DNA from: Brachyspira intermedia PWS/A
GTDB lineage: Bacteria > Spirochaetota > Brachyspiria > Brachyspirales > Brachyspiraceae
Reading direction: 5' to 3'
NCBI RefSeq assembly: GCF_000223215.1
Contig: NC_017243.1
Coordinates: forward strand, 868,001-932,000
DNA length: 64,000 nt
Below, piece by piece: positions 17,584 to 26,317 of the stretch. Position numbers and translations under genes: made by a program. A model generated the notes under the pieces. It was not told the DNA's origin. It saw only the letters and a program-made list of their open reading frames with translations, and did not search any database. Each line of letters begins with the position of its first letter. The stretch's first letter is position 1.

Positions 17584-18453
17584 ATGTCTAACGAAATGAA
17601 AGCAAAATTAAAACCTATAATTATAATAGTAATATTACTTGTAATTTTAGTTGCAGGTTTCTTTATTACTAAGAGCATATTGAGCAGCAATAATATACCT
17701 ATTTTAGATTTCGGTGCAGCCAATACAAATGATATGCCTGAAGATACTTTGACAACAGATGATATATTCGGCGAGGATATAACTCCTGAAGAAAAAGATT
17801 TCTTAGCTACAAATAACACCATATTAACAGATAATAATACAAACACTAAATCAACAAACAAAGATTCTTCTATAAATCTTACAGATAACGGATTATATGA
17901 GGCAGGAAATAATCTTGATATACCAGATATAAAACCTCCTGTTTCTAAACCAAATAACAGCAGTTCAGCTTATACTTATAATACTGATAATACAGTTTTA
18001 GTAACAAGTTCTAATACTCTTAGACCTAATGATAATATGATGAATACAATGTCATCTACTGAAACAAATGTGAGAATAAGTTCATTTATCATCAATTATA
18101 ATGATAGATTCGTTGCTACTAGAACTAATCCTGTTTTAATAACTTTAGCAGTAAAATCTCCTGCTGAAGGAAAATATGCTAAAATAAGAGTATATGCTAG
18201 AAGAGTAGATAACAATTATAATATATTAAGCAGAGATTTAGTATTCTATTTGCCTAAAATATATGTATTGGACGGACAGGCACAGACTCAATTCTACTTC
18301 GCAGGAAGAACTTCTGCAGGCGGAAAGTACTTGCCTAAAGGAAGATACTTATTATATGCCGAAGCAGAAATTACAGATGCTAACGGCAGATCAGTTGGAA
18401 AAACAGGAAGATATCCTGTTCCTCAATGGAATTATGTTGTAACATTACAGTAA
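17584..18453 (+). CDS. Membrane-anchored protein with Asn/Thr-rich linker
   Basis: A 289-residue protein. A basic N-terminus (MSNEMKAKLKP) precedes one membrane helix (residues about 11-32). An Asn/Asp/Thr/Ser-rich, probably disordered linker follows (about 40-160), then a compact C-terminal beta-rich domain (about 165-289; NPVLITLAVKSPAEGKYAKIRVYARR, then GKYLPKGRYLLYAEAEITDANGR). That domain resembles Ig-like or FlgD-like extracytoplasmic modules, but I cannot name the family. The ATG follows TGGGAA. It is monocistronic and ends at the terminator at 18476. Confidence 0.8.
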   Translation: MSNEMKAKLKPIIIIVILLVILVAGFFITKSILSSNNIPILDFGAANTNDMPEDTLTTDDIFGEDITPEEKDFLATNNTILTDNNTNTKSTNKDSSINLTDNGLYEAGNNLDIPDIKPPVSKPNNSSSAYTYNTDNTVLVTSSNTLRPNDNMMNTMSSTETNVRISSFIINYNDRFVATRTNPVLITLAVKSPAEGKYAKIRVYARRVDNNYNILSRDLVFYLPKIYVLDGQAQTQFYFAGRTSAGGKYLPKGRYLLYAEAEITDANGRSVGKTGRYPVPQWNYVVTLQ

Positions 18454-18475
18454 AAAATATTTTGCTGTGATGCAT

Positions 18476-18512
18476 AAAACTCCCCGATATTTTTAGAATA
18501 CTGGGGAGTTTT
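18476..18512. terminator. Bidirectional terminator
   Basis: AAAACTCCCC pairs with GGGGAGTTTT; T tracts follow on the plus strand and, through the A run, on the minus strand. It sits between convergent genes. Confidence 0.88.
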
Positions 18513-18519
18513 TATTTTA

Positions 18520-18966
18520 TTATAGATTTTTTAATTTCATATAAATAATAGGAAAATTGTTTCCTAGTTCATCATATTCATCTCTTTTATAATCTTCAAA
18601 ACCTATATGCTTATAAAAATTGTACGCATTTGTATTTTGTTCATTGACTGATACTTCTTCGATATTATAATTGTAAGCAGCATATTGTATTAATTTTCTG
18701 CCTATGCCATTTCCTATAACTTCAGGATCTAGAAAAAGCATTTCTAATTTTTTATTTTCTATTCCCATAAAACCAACAATATTATTTTCCATCTCTGCAA
18801 TTATTAAATGCTTTATCTCTATTAAATATTTTTTAACGTATTTGGATATATTTATAATATCATCTTCTTTAAGAAATAAATGAGTTGCTCTCACAGATTT
18901 TTCCCATATTATATAAAGTTTATCTATTAATTCATCATCTCTATTTTTTGTTTCATATATTGTCAT
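18520..18966 (-). CDS. yjaB: YjaB-like GNAT acetyltransferase
   Basis: A 148-residue GNAT N-acetyltransferase that resembles E. coli YjaB along its length: IWEKSVRATHLFL near the N-terminus, LEMLFLDPEVIGNGIGRKLIQYA (acetyl-CoA motif A with G-x-G-x-G/A), VNEQNTNAYNFYKHIGF (motif B) and a conserved Asp-Glu-Leu-Gly tail. YjaB binds acetyl-CoA, but its physiological substrate is not firmly known. The ATG has AGGA about 10 bases upstream. It is alone on the minus strand. Confidence 0.88.
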   Translation of the reverse strand: MTIYETKNRDDELIDKLYIIWEKSVRATHLFLKEDDIINISKYVKKYLIEIKHLIIAEMENNIVGFMGIENKKLEMLFLDPEVIGNGIGRKLIQYAAYNYNIEEVSVNEQNTNAYNFYKHIGFEDYKRDEYDELGNNFPIIYMKLKNL

Positions 18967-19017
18967 AATATAAAAGTCCTAATAAAAATTATAATCAAAA
19001 AAAATTATAATAAAAAA

Positions 19018-19054
19018 TATCTATGCAAATTAATTAAATTAATTTACATAGATA
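19018..19054 (-). terminator. Terminator of the amino-acid-binding protein gene
   Basis: An 18-bp inverted repeat with one mismatch (TATCTATG...CATAGATA) is followed on the minus strand by TTTTTTATTATAATTTTTTTT. Confidence 0.75.
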
Positions 19055-19086
19055 AAATATTTATTAATTATATATATTATTTCTAA

Positions 19087-19833
19087 TTATTGGAAATTCT
19101 TTTCTATTAATTTTTCATAAGTACCATTTGTCATTATTTGAGAAAGTCCAGCATTTATTTTTTCTAAAAGTGCAGTATCTTCTTTTCTTAAAGCAATGGC
19201 ATAATTTTCTTCTACAGCATCGCTTTCTATTAATTTTATATCATCATTGTATTTAGCAAAACTTTTACAAGGTTCTTTATCAAATACAACAGCTGATATT
19301 TTCTTTTCTTTCAATGCAAGTACAGCAGCAGCACCTGTATCAAATTTTTCATTATTTACGCCTTCTTTTTCACTCATTATAGTGTCTCCTGTTGTACCTA
19401 TAACAACGCCGATATTTTTTCCTACTAAATCATCGAATGTTTTTATTGAATCATCATCTTTATGAACTAGCATAACCTGACTTGATACATAATAAGGCTC
19501 TGAGAAATTAACGAACTGTTTTCTTTCTTCTGTAACAGTCATACTTGCTATTATAGCATCTAATTTTTTAGCTTGAAGTGCAGGCAAAAGTCCGTTAAAC
19601 TGCATATGAGTAAACTCTACATTCAAACCTGATAATTTAGCAACTTCACTCATTATATCATAATCAAAACCGCCTATTTTTCCATCGCTGTCCAAATATC
19701 CGAAAGGCGGAAAATCAACATCTATTCCGACATATATTTTTTTGTTTTCAGTGTCAGATGTTTTTGATGAATTACTGCATGATACAAAGATCATTGAAGA
19801 GATAATCATCATTAATATTAGTATTTTTTTCAT
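19087..19833 (-). CDS. Amino-acid-type ABC substrate-binding lipoprotein
   Basis: A 248-residue family 3 (SBP_bac_3) binding protein. The signal and lipobox FVSC are followed by YVGIDVDFPPFGYLDSDGKIGGFDYDI, the family start motif, then ASMTVTEERKQFVNFSEPYY and GKNIGVVIGTTGD. Such proteins deliver polar amino acids to an inner-membrane ABC transporter. No permease or ATPase is adjacent, so this is an orphan component. It has its own promoter (19888-19916) and terminator. Confidence 0.92.
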   Translation of the reverse strand: MKKILILMMIISSMIFVSCSNSSKTSDTENKKIYVGIDVDFPPFGYLDSDGKIGGFDYDIMSEVAKLSGLNVEFTHMQFNGLLPALQAKKLDAIIASMTVTEERKQFVNFSEPYYVSSQVMLVHKDDDSIKTFDDLVGKNIGVVIGTTGDTIMSEKEGVNNEKFDTGAAAVLALKEKKISAVVFDKEPCKSFAKYNDDIKLIESDAVEENYAIALRKEDTALLEKINAGLSQIMTNGTYEKLIEKNFQ

Positions 19834-19887
19834 TTTATAACCTCTTTTTTAATTGATTAATAACTATTTGTAGAATTATTGCGTAAT

Positions 19888-19916
19888 ATACTACTTTAAT
19901 ATGCTGTAAAAGTCAA
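19888..19916 (-). promoter_or_regulatory. Promoter of the amino-acid-binding protein gene
   Basis: On the minus strand TTGACT and TAGTAT are separated by 17 bases, about 50 bases before the start codon. The GTTATCATAA motif at 19937-19946 lies just upstream of the -35 and also upstream of divergent birA. Confidence 0.65.
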
Positions 19917-19936
19917 TAAATAAATATTAAAATATA

Positions 19937-19954
19937 GTTATCATAATATTGATA
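19937..19954. promoter_or_regulatory. GTTATCATAA motif between divergent genes
   Basis: GTTATCATAATATTGATA lies between the divergent amino-acid-binding lipoprotein and birA. It shares its first 13 bases with the sites at 26260 and 35180. Confidence 0.4.
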
Positions 19955-19983
19955 TAATGATTATTTAATTATATAATAAAAAG

Positions 19984-20751
19984 ATGAAAGTTAACATATT
20001 TACAGAAAAATTAAATACTAAGATATACGGACAAAATACTTTATTATTTGAATCATTAGAAAGTACAAATAAAAAAATGATAGAAGATTTGAATAGTGGG
20101 GTAAAATTAGAAGAGGGTACTGTATATATAGCTTTGGTGCAGACATCTGGAAAAGGCAGCTATGGCAATAAATGGGAATCTAATAATAATTTAGGATTAT
20201 GGTTTAGCGTTTTAGTTTATTCGCCATATAAGAAAGAGGCTTTAAGTTTCCTACCCGGTATAGCATTAAGTAAATGTTTGAGAGAAAAATATAATGTTGA
20301 TGCCCATGTTAAATGGCCTAATGATGTTTTGGTGGGAAGTAAAAAAATATCAGGAACTCTTATACAAGTTACGCCTATTGAAGATATAAATGCATGCGTT
20401 ATAGGAACAGGAGTTAATTTATATCAAAGCAGTGAAGATTTTGATTTGAGTATAAGAAATAAAGCTACTTCACTTTATATTGAAACAGGCAAAAAAATAG
20501 AATTAAGTGATTTTTATAAAGATTTAATTCATTATTTTGAAGATGTTTATACAGGAAGTAAAGAATTATCAGAATATTTCAAAGAGTATAGCAAAATGAT
20601 AGGTAAAACTATAAAGGCTATAAAAGATAATGCTGAAATATATGCTGATGTAAAAGGGATAACAGAAGAAGGATATTTAAAAGTTGAAGTAAATGGAAAA
20701 GATGAAATTTGGATATCCAGAGCTTCTTTAGATATAGATACAAAATATTAA
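19984..20751 (+). CDS. birA: Biotin-protein ligase (BirA without HTH domain)
   Basis: A 255-residue enzyme that activates biotin with ATP and attaches it to carboxylase biotin carrier domains. Motifs: LESTNKKM, GKGSYGNKWES (biotinyl-adenylate loop, normally GRGRxGRxW), LWFSVLVYSP and KWPNDVLVGSKKISGTLIQ, with a C-terminal SH3-like domain (TEEGYLKVEVNGKDEIW). It lacks the N-terminal DNA-binding domain of E. coli BirA, so it is a ligase but not a biotin repressor. The ribosome-binding site is weak. A small membrane-protein gene follows 24 bases later. Confidence 0.95.
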   Translation: MKVNIFTEKLNTKIYGQNTLLFESLESTNKKMIEDLNSGVKLEEGTVYIALVQTSGKGSYGNKWESNNNLGLWFSVLVYSPYKKEALSFLPGIALSKCLREKYNVDAHVKWPNDVLVGSKKISGTLIQVTPIEDINACVIGTGVNLYQSSEDFDLSIRNKATSLYIETGKKIELSDFYKDLIHYFEDVYTGSKELSEYFKEYSKMIGKTIKAIKDNAEIYADVKGITEEGYLKVEVNGKDEIWISRASLDIDTKY

Positions 20752-20775
20752 AAATAAATAAACGGAAGGTAATTT

Positions 20776-21012
20776 ATGAGAAAACCAATACCATACAAGA
20801 AACCTGTGGAAAAGAAACATATAAATAAAAAGAGTATAGTTCTTCTTATCGTATTTGAATTAATCATTATAGTGCTTTCAATAGTTACAACAGCCATAAT
20901 ATCATTATTATTCGGAATCAATCCATATATAAGTGCTGGAATAAGTGCTGCTATACTTATAGTGTTTAGTGTATTTGTTGCTAGGGAGTTTTTGCTTAGC
21001 ATTAATAAGTGA
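20776..21012 (+). CDS. Small two-helix membrane protein
   Basis: A 78-residue protein. A Lys/Pro-rich cytoplasmic N-terminus (MRKPIPYKKPVEKKHINKK) precedes two membrane helices (about 24-46 and 51-72) joined by a short turn containing NPY. I do not recognise the family. It has a strong GGAAGG ribosome-binding site and is probably co-transcribed with birA, ending at the terminator at 21036. Confidence 0.8.
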   Translation: MRKPIPYKKPVEKKHINKKSIVLLIVFELIIIVLSIVTTAIISLLFGINPYISAGISAAILIVFSVFVAREFLLSINK

Positions 21013-21035
21013 TAAATAAAGGAGCAATAAAAATA

Positions 21036-21076
21036 CCTACCATATAATAAATGGGGTTTATTATGGTAGGCTTTTT
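21036..21076 (+). terminator. Terminator of the birA unit
   Basis: CCTACCATA(TA)ATAAA pairs with TTTATTATGGTAGG, with a short bulge, around a GC-containing loop and is followed by CTTTTT. Confidence 0.85.
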
Positions 21077-21115
21077 AAGAAAACATATGATAAAAAATAA
21101 AAACAATCTATAATG

Positions 21116-21129
21116 TATAGTATACTATA
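21116..21129. promoter_or_regulatory. Perfect 14-bp palindrome in a gene-free gap
   Basis: TATAGTATACTATA lies between the birA-unit terminator and the 3' end of the iron permease. A TTGACA-like element follows on the minus strand and a TATAAT precedes on the plus strand, but neither points at an obvious gene. It may be a small-RNA promoter or a chance AT-rich dyad. Confidence 0.25.
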
Positions 21130-21261
21130 TATAGTTTTTGTCAATATAAATTTTTAAAATATTAAAAAATAAATAATATAAATTTTAAAAATATTCATTT
21201 TTATTTTACATATAATACAAACAAATAGCATGTTATATAGTTATTATAGCATGTTATATAA

Positions 21262-22893
21262 TTATAGAGTTATTTCTTTCTTATTGCTTATCTTAAAGAA
21301 TATAATAAGCGATATGATAGTAGTTAAAGTAAGTATTGTAGAAAGGGCCGCAGCTGTTCCATAACTAGCCCTTATAACTTCCTGATAAATAGCCACAGAC
21401 ATAGTTCTTGATTTTGTCGTATAAAGTATAACAGATGAGCTTAATTCGTTAATAACAGTTATCCAGCTTAATATAGCCCCTGATAATACGCCTGAAAGCA
21501 TTAATTTGGCTGTTATATAAAAAAATGTTTTTATTTCTGAAGCACCAAGACTTATAGAGGCCTCATCTACATTCTTATCTATTTGATAGAGTATAGCTGA
21601 GCTTGATCTTAGAGTATAAGGAAGTCTTCTTATCACTAATGATATAATAATGATTATGGAACTTCCTGTCAATATTATAGGAGGTTTATTGAATGCTGTT
21701 AAAAAAGTTATTCCAAGTACAGAACCCGGTATTATATATGGAAACATTGATACTATATCTATTATACTAGTTAATATATTTTTTCTTCTTATTGTTATAT
21801 ATGCAGTGAGCATTCCTACGATTATTATTATTGCTATTGTGATTATTCCGTATATATATGTGTTTTTTATTGAAGAGGCTAGGGAGCGGAATATTGTTTC
21901 ATAGCTTTCAAAAGAAAATTGACTAGTAAAAACTGATCTATTTGTCTTTAAAAATGAAGTATATATAACTGTAATTTGAGGAAGTATAGAAATCAAAACT
22001 AAAATATATATTATACTATGAATCAATATAGATTTTATACCTTTTATATCTTTTGATTTTATAGTGTTCATAGCATTCATAGCATAGGATCTTTTATTTA
22101 CAATATATTTTTGTGAAATGAACATTATAGTTGTAATTATAACCATTATAACGGACATTGAAGCAGAAAAGTTTGCATTGCTTCCTACTTCGCTTATGAA
22201 CTCTGAATATATCATAGTAGGCATAGTTCTATATCCTTCGCCTATAAGCATAGGAGTACCGAAATCTGCCAATGCATTCATAAACACAATGAGTCCTGCT
22301 GAAACTATAGTTGGCTTTATTAATGGTATAGTTACAGTCATATTTCTCATAAAACTAGAAGCACCTAGATTTTCAGAAGCCTCTAAAAATATATTATCAA
22401 TTTTTCCTAAAGCTCCATAAACATACATAAATATAAATGGATATAGCTTCAAAGAAAAAACTAAAAGTATACCATCAAAACCATATATAGTTGGTATATT
22501 GATACCTATATATGAAAAAAATCTGGTAATAACTCCGTTTCTTCCAAGAAGCAGTATCCATGAATAAGCACCTATGAATGCAGGAGACATCATAGATATA
22601 ATTATTAAAATTTCTATGATTCTTTTGCCTTTAAGATTATACATTTTCATGCAATATGCTAAAGGCGTACCTATTAATACAGCAAGTATAGTTACAGAAG
22701 TAGTTACTACAAAACTATTTATTAAAGTGCTGTAATAATATTTTTTGGTGAAGAATCTTATAAAATTATTTAATGTCCAAGCATCTGTTTTTATATCTTT
22801 AAAACTACTTAAAAATAATGAGAACAATGGATAAACTAAAAATAAAGCAAAAACAAATGTTATTATTATAGTAACATATGTCCAAAAGTCCAT
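21262..22893 (-). CDS. Iron(III) ABC transporter fused permease (FbpB-like)
   Basis: A 543-residue integral membrane protein with two BPD_transp_1 permease units in tandem, about 12 helices. It has an EAA-type loop in each half (EASENLGASSFMRNMTVTIPL at about 192 and EASISLGASEIKTFFYITAKL at about 465), as in FbpB/SfuB iron permeases. It lies downstream of three iron-binding lipoproteins. The start at 22893 has no ribosome-binding site. An upstream ATG (22925) with a weak AGAG would join it if an A7 tract (22893-22899 complement) had one more A, giving a basic N-terminal leader. No ABC ATPase gene accompanies it. Confidence 0.88.
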   Translation of the reverse strand: MDFWTYVTIIITFVFALFLVYPLFSLFLSSFKDIKTDAWTLNNFIRFFTKKYYYSTLINSFVVTTSVTILAVLIGTPLAYCMKMYNLKGKRIIEILIIISMMSPAFIGAYSWILLLGRNGVITRFFSYIGINIPTIYGFDGILLVFSLKLYPFIFMYVYGALGKIDNIFLEASENLGASSFMRNMTVTIPLIKPTIVSAGLIVFMNALADFGTPMLIGEGYRTMPTMIYSEFISEVGSNANFSASMSVIMVIITTIMFISQKYIVNKRSYAMNAMNTIKSKDIKGIKSILIHSIIYILVLISILPQITVIYTSFLKTNRSVFTSQFSFESYETIFRSLASSIKNTYIYGIITIAIIIIVGMLTAYITIRRKNILTSIIDIVSMFPYIIPGSVLGITFLTAFNKPPIILTGSSIIIIISLVIRRLPYTLRSSSAILYQIDKNVDEASISLGASEIKTFFYITAKLMLSGVLSGAILSWITVINELSSSVILYTTKSRTMSVAIYQEVIRASYGTAAALSTILTLTTIISLIIFFKISNKKEITL

Positions 22894-23000
22894 TTTTTTA
22901 ATATAGTTATTATTTTATCTTTCATAATTATTTTCTCTTTTCAATGCTGATAATATATTTTTATCAGTATGACTTTAGTAAGAAAATATATAAATACTTT

Positions 23001-24017
23001 TTAAATGCCTGCTGTAACTATATTTTTAAATTTTTCAAGCCAAGCTTCTTTATTTTTATCAACCATTTCTTCATCTTCTTTTATATCATTAATATTTTCA
23101 AGAGGCATAAGTATTTGAGAACCATCTAAATTTTTTATTATAGCTCTTGTGAATAACTCATCATTGATAATTTTTTGTGCATCATAGCTTGTTACAAAAT
23201 CTACAAACTTTTTAGCATTTTCTAAGTTTTTGGCATCTTTTATTATAGCCATAGAATGTGCTTTAGTTAGTACGCCTTCTTTCATATATATAACATCTAT
23301 AGGAGAGCCAGTATGTATATAGTTTGCAGCGGCACTTTCAAATGTAAGTCCCACAGCATATTCATTATCAGCTACGCCTTTATATACAGCAGAAGAACTA
23401 CTTAAAAGTTTGCCGTCTAAATTAGCATACAATTTTTCTACATAATTCCAGCCGTTTTCAGGGTTACCGTTACCCATAGCATAAAGCATATTAACTAATT
23501 GTTCAAAAGATGATGATGAAGTAGTAGGGTCATTAAAAGCTATTTGTCCTTTTAAAGCAGGATTAAGCAAATCAGCATATCCTTCTACTTTTATATCTTT
23601 TATTAAATTTGTATTTATTATCAATACGCTTGGGCTAAGCATAAAGCCTGTTATGTATTTTTCTTTACTTCTGTAATCTTCGTATATATTATCATAATTT
23701 GTTGTAACGTATTCTTGAAAAAGCTCTGAATTATATTTTAGTATATTTTCATTAGCAGCAAAAAATATATCGCCTAAAGGATCATTTTTTTCAGCTTCTA
23801 TTCTTTTTATTATTTCAGCGGTACCAGCTATTATTATTTCTACATTTATATCAGGATTTTTTTTGTTGAACTCTTCTACAAGCCTATCAATAAAGAATCT
23901 AGTTGCTGGCGTGTATATTACTAGACTATTAACTTTTTCTTCTTTTTTGCTAGAGCATGAAAGAATTGATATCACTATCAATAAAGATACTAAAAATAAT
24001 TTAATGATATTTTTCAT
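23001..24017 (-). CDS. Iron-binding ABC lipoprotein (BitC-like)
   Basis: A 338-residue family 1/6 iron-type binding protein with lipobox SILSC, then LVIYTPATRFFIDRLVEEF at the mature start, GFMLSPSVLIINTN, AFNDPTTSSSSFEQL and SSSAVYKGVADNEYAVGLTFE. It is the third of three tandem paralogues resembling the published Brachyspira BitA-C proteins. The ATG has GAGGA upstream. It is followed by a 107-base gap holding a small CTGATAA hairpin and then the permease. The protein should sit on the outer face of the inner membrane and hand Fe(III) or a chelate to the permease. Confidence 0.88.
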   Translation of the reverse strand: MKNIIKLFLVSLLIVISILSCSSKKEEKVNSLVIYTPATRFFIDRLVEEFNKKNPDINVEIIIAGTAEIIKRIEAEKNDPLGDIFFAANENILKYNSELFQEYVTTNYDNIYEDYRSKEKYITGFMLSPSVLIINTNLIKDIKVEGYADLLNPALKGQIAFNDPTTSSSSFEQLVNMLYAMGNGNPENGWNYVEKLYANLDGKLLSSSSAVYKGVADNEYAVGLTFESAAANYIHTGSPIDVIYMKEGVLTKAHSMAIIKDAKNLENAKKFVDFVTSYDAQKIINDELFTRAIIKNLDGSQILMPLENINDIKEDEEMVDKNKEAWLEKFKNIVTAGI

Positions 24018-24039
24018 ATTTTTATCCTCGTTTTTATTT

Positions 24040-25068
24040 TTATTGTTTAGATATTATAATATCTTTTAATTTTTCTAACCAAATTTCTTTATTATTTGAA
24101 GATTCTTTTGATATTTTCTCTAATTCATTGCTATCTGTTATTGTATTTATTTCATTAATGTCTATTAAAACATTAGATTTAGGTAAATCTTTCCTAATTG
24201 CCCTTGCATTTAATTCATCATTCATTTTTTTCTGTGCTTCAAAACTTGTAATATAATCTATAAATTTTTTAGCATTTTCTATGTTTTTAGCATTTTTTAC
24301 TATACAAGCTCCATTAGCTTTCATTATTACACCTTCTTTCATATATACTATTTGTACAGGAGCACCTGAAGATACATAATCAGCAGCAGCATTTTCATAA
24401 GTTAATCCGACAGAATATTCTCCGTCAGTAACGCCTTTATATACAGCAGAAGAACTATCTAAAATTTTGTTGTCCAAATTTGAGTATAATTTTTCTATAT
24501 ATTCCCATCCATTTTCTATATTTCCTTCTCCCATAGTATAAAGCATATTCACTAAATGCTCGAATGCAGATGATGAGCTGGAAGCATCATTGAATGCTAT
24601 TTTTCCTTTTAATTGTTCATTAGTTAAATCTGTATATCCTTCTATATTTATATTACCTATAAGATTAGTATTAACTATTAATACACTCGGACTAAGCATA
24701 AATCTAGTTATAGAACCTTCAATATTTTTAAAATCATCATGTATATATTCTTCATTTGTTGATATATAATTTGTAAATAAATTGGTATTTTCTTTCATAA
24801 AATCAACATTAACTGTCATAAGAACATCGCATAATGTATTATCTTTTTCTGCTTCTATTCTTTTTATAAGTTCTCCGCTTCCAGCCATAATGATTTCTAT
24901 ATTATCTATATCTGGATTTTTTTGTTTAAAATCCTCAATTAATGGATCTAATAAAGTTCTTGATGCTGGTGTATATATTACAAGTTTATTATTTGTATTT
25001 TCTTCTTTTGAACATGAAAAAATTAAAAGTGCAGATAATATTAAAAATGAAATAATAATTTTTTTCAT
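24040..25068 (-). CDS. Iron-binding ABC lipoprotein (BitB-like)
   Basis: A 342-residue paralogue of its neighbours, with lipobox LIFSC and the same conserved blocks (LVIYTPASRTLLDPLIEDF, RFMLSPSVLIVNTN, AFNDASSSSSAFEHL, SSSAVYKGVTDGEYSVGLTYE). It is the middle gene of three tandem copies, separated by 22 and 13 bases from the neighbours, with a GGA ribosome-binding site. Sequence divergence among copies in the ASSSSS/TSSSS region and near the C-terminus suggests specialisation for different iron forms or affinities. Confidence 0.88.
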   Translation of the reverse strand: MKKIIISFLILSALLIFSCSKEENTNNKLVIYTPASRTLLDPLIEDFKQKNPDIDNIEIIMAGSGELIKRIEAEKDNTLCDVLMTVNVDFMKENTNLFTNYISTNEEYIHDDFKNIEGSITRFMLSPSVLIVNTNLIGNINIEGYTDLTNEQLKGKIAFNDASSSSSAFEHLVNMLYTMGEGNIENGWEYIEKLYSNLDNKILDSSSAVYKGVTDGEYSVGLTYENAAADYVSSGAPVQIVYMKEGVIMKANGACIVKNAKNIENAKKFIDYITSFEAQKKMNDELNARAIRKDLPKSNVLIDINEINTITDSNELEKISKESSNNKEIWLEKLKDIIISKQ

Positions 25069-25081
25069 AATTTTTCCTTTT

Positions 25082-26125
25082 TTATAATTTATCTGTAATT
25101 ATATTTTTAAATTTTTCAAGCCAAGTTTCTTGATTTTCTTTTACAAAGTTATCTATATATTCTAATTCTTCATTTGAAGTGATAGCATTTATATTTTTTA
25201 TATCAACTAGTATAGGGGAAGCTCCTAAATCTTTTCTTACAGCTCTTGCATTAAGTTCATCATTCATTTTCTTTTGAGTATCAAAGCTAGTCATATAATC
25301 CAAAAACTTTTTAGCATTTTCCATATTTTTAGCATTTTTTATTATATATATTCCTGCAGGCTCCATTATAACTCCTTCTTTCATATATACTAATTTTACA
25401 GGAGAACCTGAAGCAGCATAATTTGCAGCGGCATTCTCAAATGTAAGTCCAACAGTATATTCATTATCAGCTACACCTTTATATACTGCAGATGAACCTG
25501 TTAGTAATTTTCCGTCTAAATTATCGCATAATTTATCAATATATTCCCAACCTTTATTGATATCATCTTTTCCCATTGTATACAATATAGTAACTAAATG
25601 CTTAAAAGATGATGAAGATGTGGATGGATCATTAAATGCTATTTTTCCTTTTAATTGTTCATTAGTTAAATCAGAGTAGCCTTCTATATTTATATTGCCT
25701 ACAAGATTAGTATTGACTATTAATACGCTTGGGCTAATCATAAATCTAGTCATTGTGCCTTCTACATTTTTATAGCTGTCTAATATTTCATTTTCATTTG
25801 TTGTTGTGTAATTTTCAAACAAATCCTGATTATTCTTTACCAAATTAATATTGGCTGCCATTAAAACATCGCATAATGGATCATTTTTTTCTGTTTCTAT
25901 TCTTTTTATTAATTCACCTGTACCTGCTATTATTACTTCTACATTTATATTTGGATTCTTACTTTTGAAATCTTCTATTAGTGGATCAATAAAATCTCTT
26001 GATGATGGTGAGTATATAACCAATGATGAATTTTGTGATTCGCTTTCATTCTTATTGCATGAAAATATTATTATAGAAATCATTAAAATTATGATTAGTC
26101 TTATAAAGTGACCTAAAAATCTCAT
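25082..26125 (-). CDS. Iron-binding ABC lipoprotein (BitA-like)
   Basis: The first of the three paralogues, about 347 residues. The start is ATG 26125 (MRFLGHF), eight bases after GGGA; a TTG 15 bases upstream is less likely. It has a basic-hydrophobic signal, lipobox IIFSC, then LVIYSPSSRDFIDPLIEDF and the shared blocks RFMISPSVLIVNTN, AFNDPSTSSSSFKHL and SSAVYKGVADNEYTVGLTFE. An upstream TTGACA lies at 26175-26180 on the minus strand. A GCAA-N6-TTGC dyad (26137-26150) overlaps the leader and may be an operator. Confidence 0.88.
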   Translation of the reverse strand: MRFLGHFIRLIIILMISIIIFSCNKNESESQNSSLVIYSPSSRDFIDPLIEDFKSKNPNINVEVIIAGTGELIKRIETEKNDPLCDVLMAANINLVKNNQDLFENYTTTNENEILDSYKNVEGTMTRFMISPSVLIVNTNLVGNINIEGYSDLTNEQLKGKIAFNDPSTSSSSFKHLVTILYTMGKDDINKGWEYIDKLCDNLDGKLLTGSSAVYKGVADNEYTVGLTFENAAANYAASGSPVKLVYMKEGVIMEPAGIYIIKNAKNMENAKKFLDYMTSFDTQKKMNDELNARAVRKDLGASPILVDIKNINAITSNEELEYIDNFVKENQETWLEKFKNIITDKL

Positions 26126-26136
26126 AATTGTATCCC

Positions 26137-26150
26137 GCAATTAATTTTGC
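26137..26150. promoter_or_regulatory. Dyad in the leader of the iron-transport unit
   Basis: GCAATTAATTTTGC is an inverted repeat (GCAA/TTGC around six bases) just upstream of the ATG at 26125 and close to the promoter. A TTGACA (minus strand) begins about 30 bases further upstream. It is a candidate iron-responsive operator, unproven. Confidence 0.35.
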
Positions 26151-26259
26151 AATAAAATATATTATATTGTGTTTTTGTCAATAAAAAAATAAAGTTTTTA
26201 GTACTATAAAGTGTAAATTAGAGGAAAAAAGTTTACATAATAAAAAAATGCTAATAAAA

Positions 26260-26279
26260 GTTATCATAATATCGATAAT
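26260..26279. promoter_or_regulatory. GTTATCATAA motif between the iron unit and the TPR gene
   Basis: GTTATCATAATATCGATAAT contains the recurrent 10-mer and an inverted TTATC/GATAA pair. It lies between two divergent genes, about 120 bases upstream of the first iron-binding lipoprotein and 40 bases upstream of the TPR gene. GATAAT-type hexamers are also the unit of Fur boxes, so an iron regulator is one possibility. Confidence 0.4.
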
Positions 26280-26317
26280 TATGTTAACACTTTAACATTA
26301 GGATTATAATACATAAT

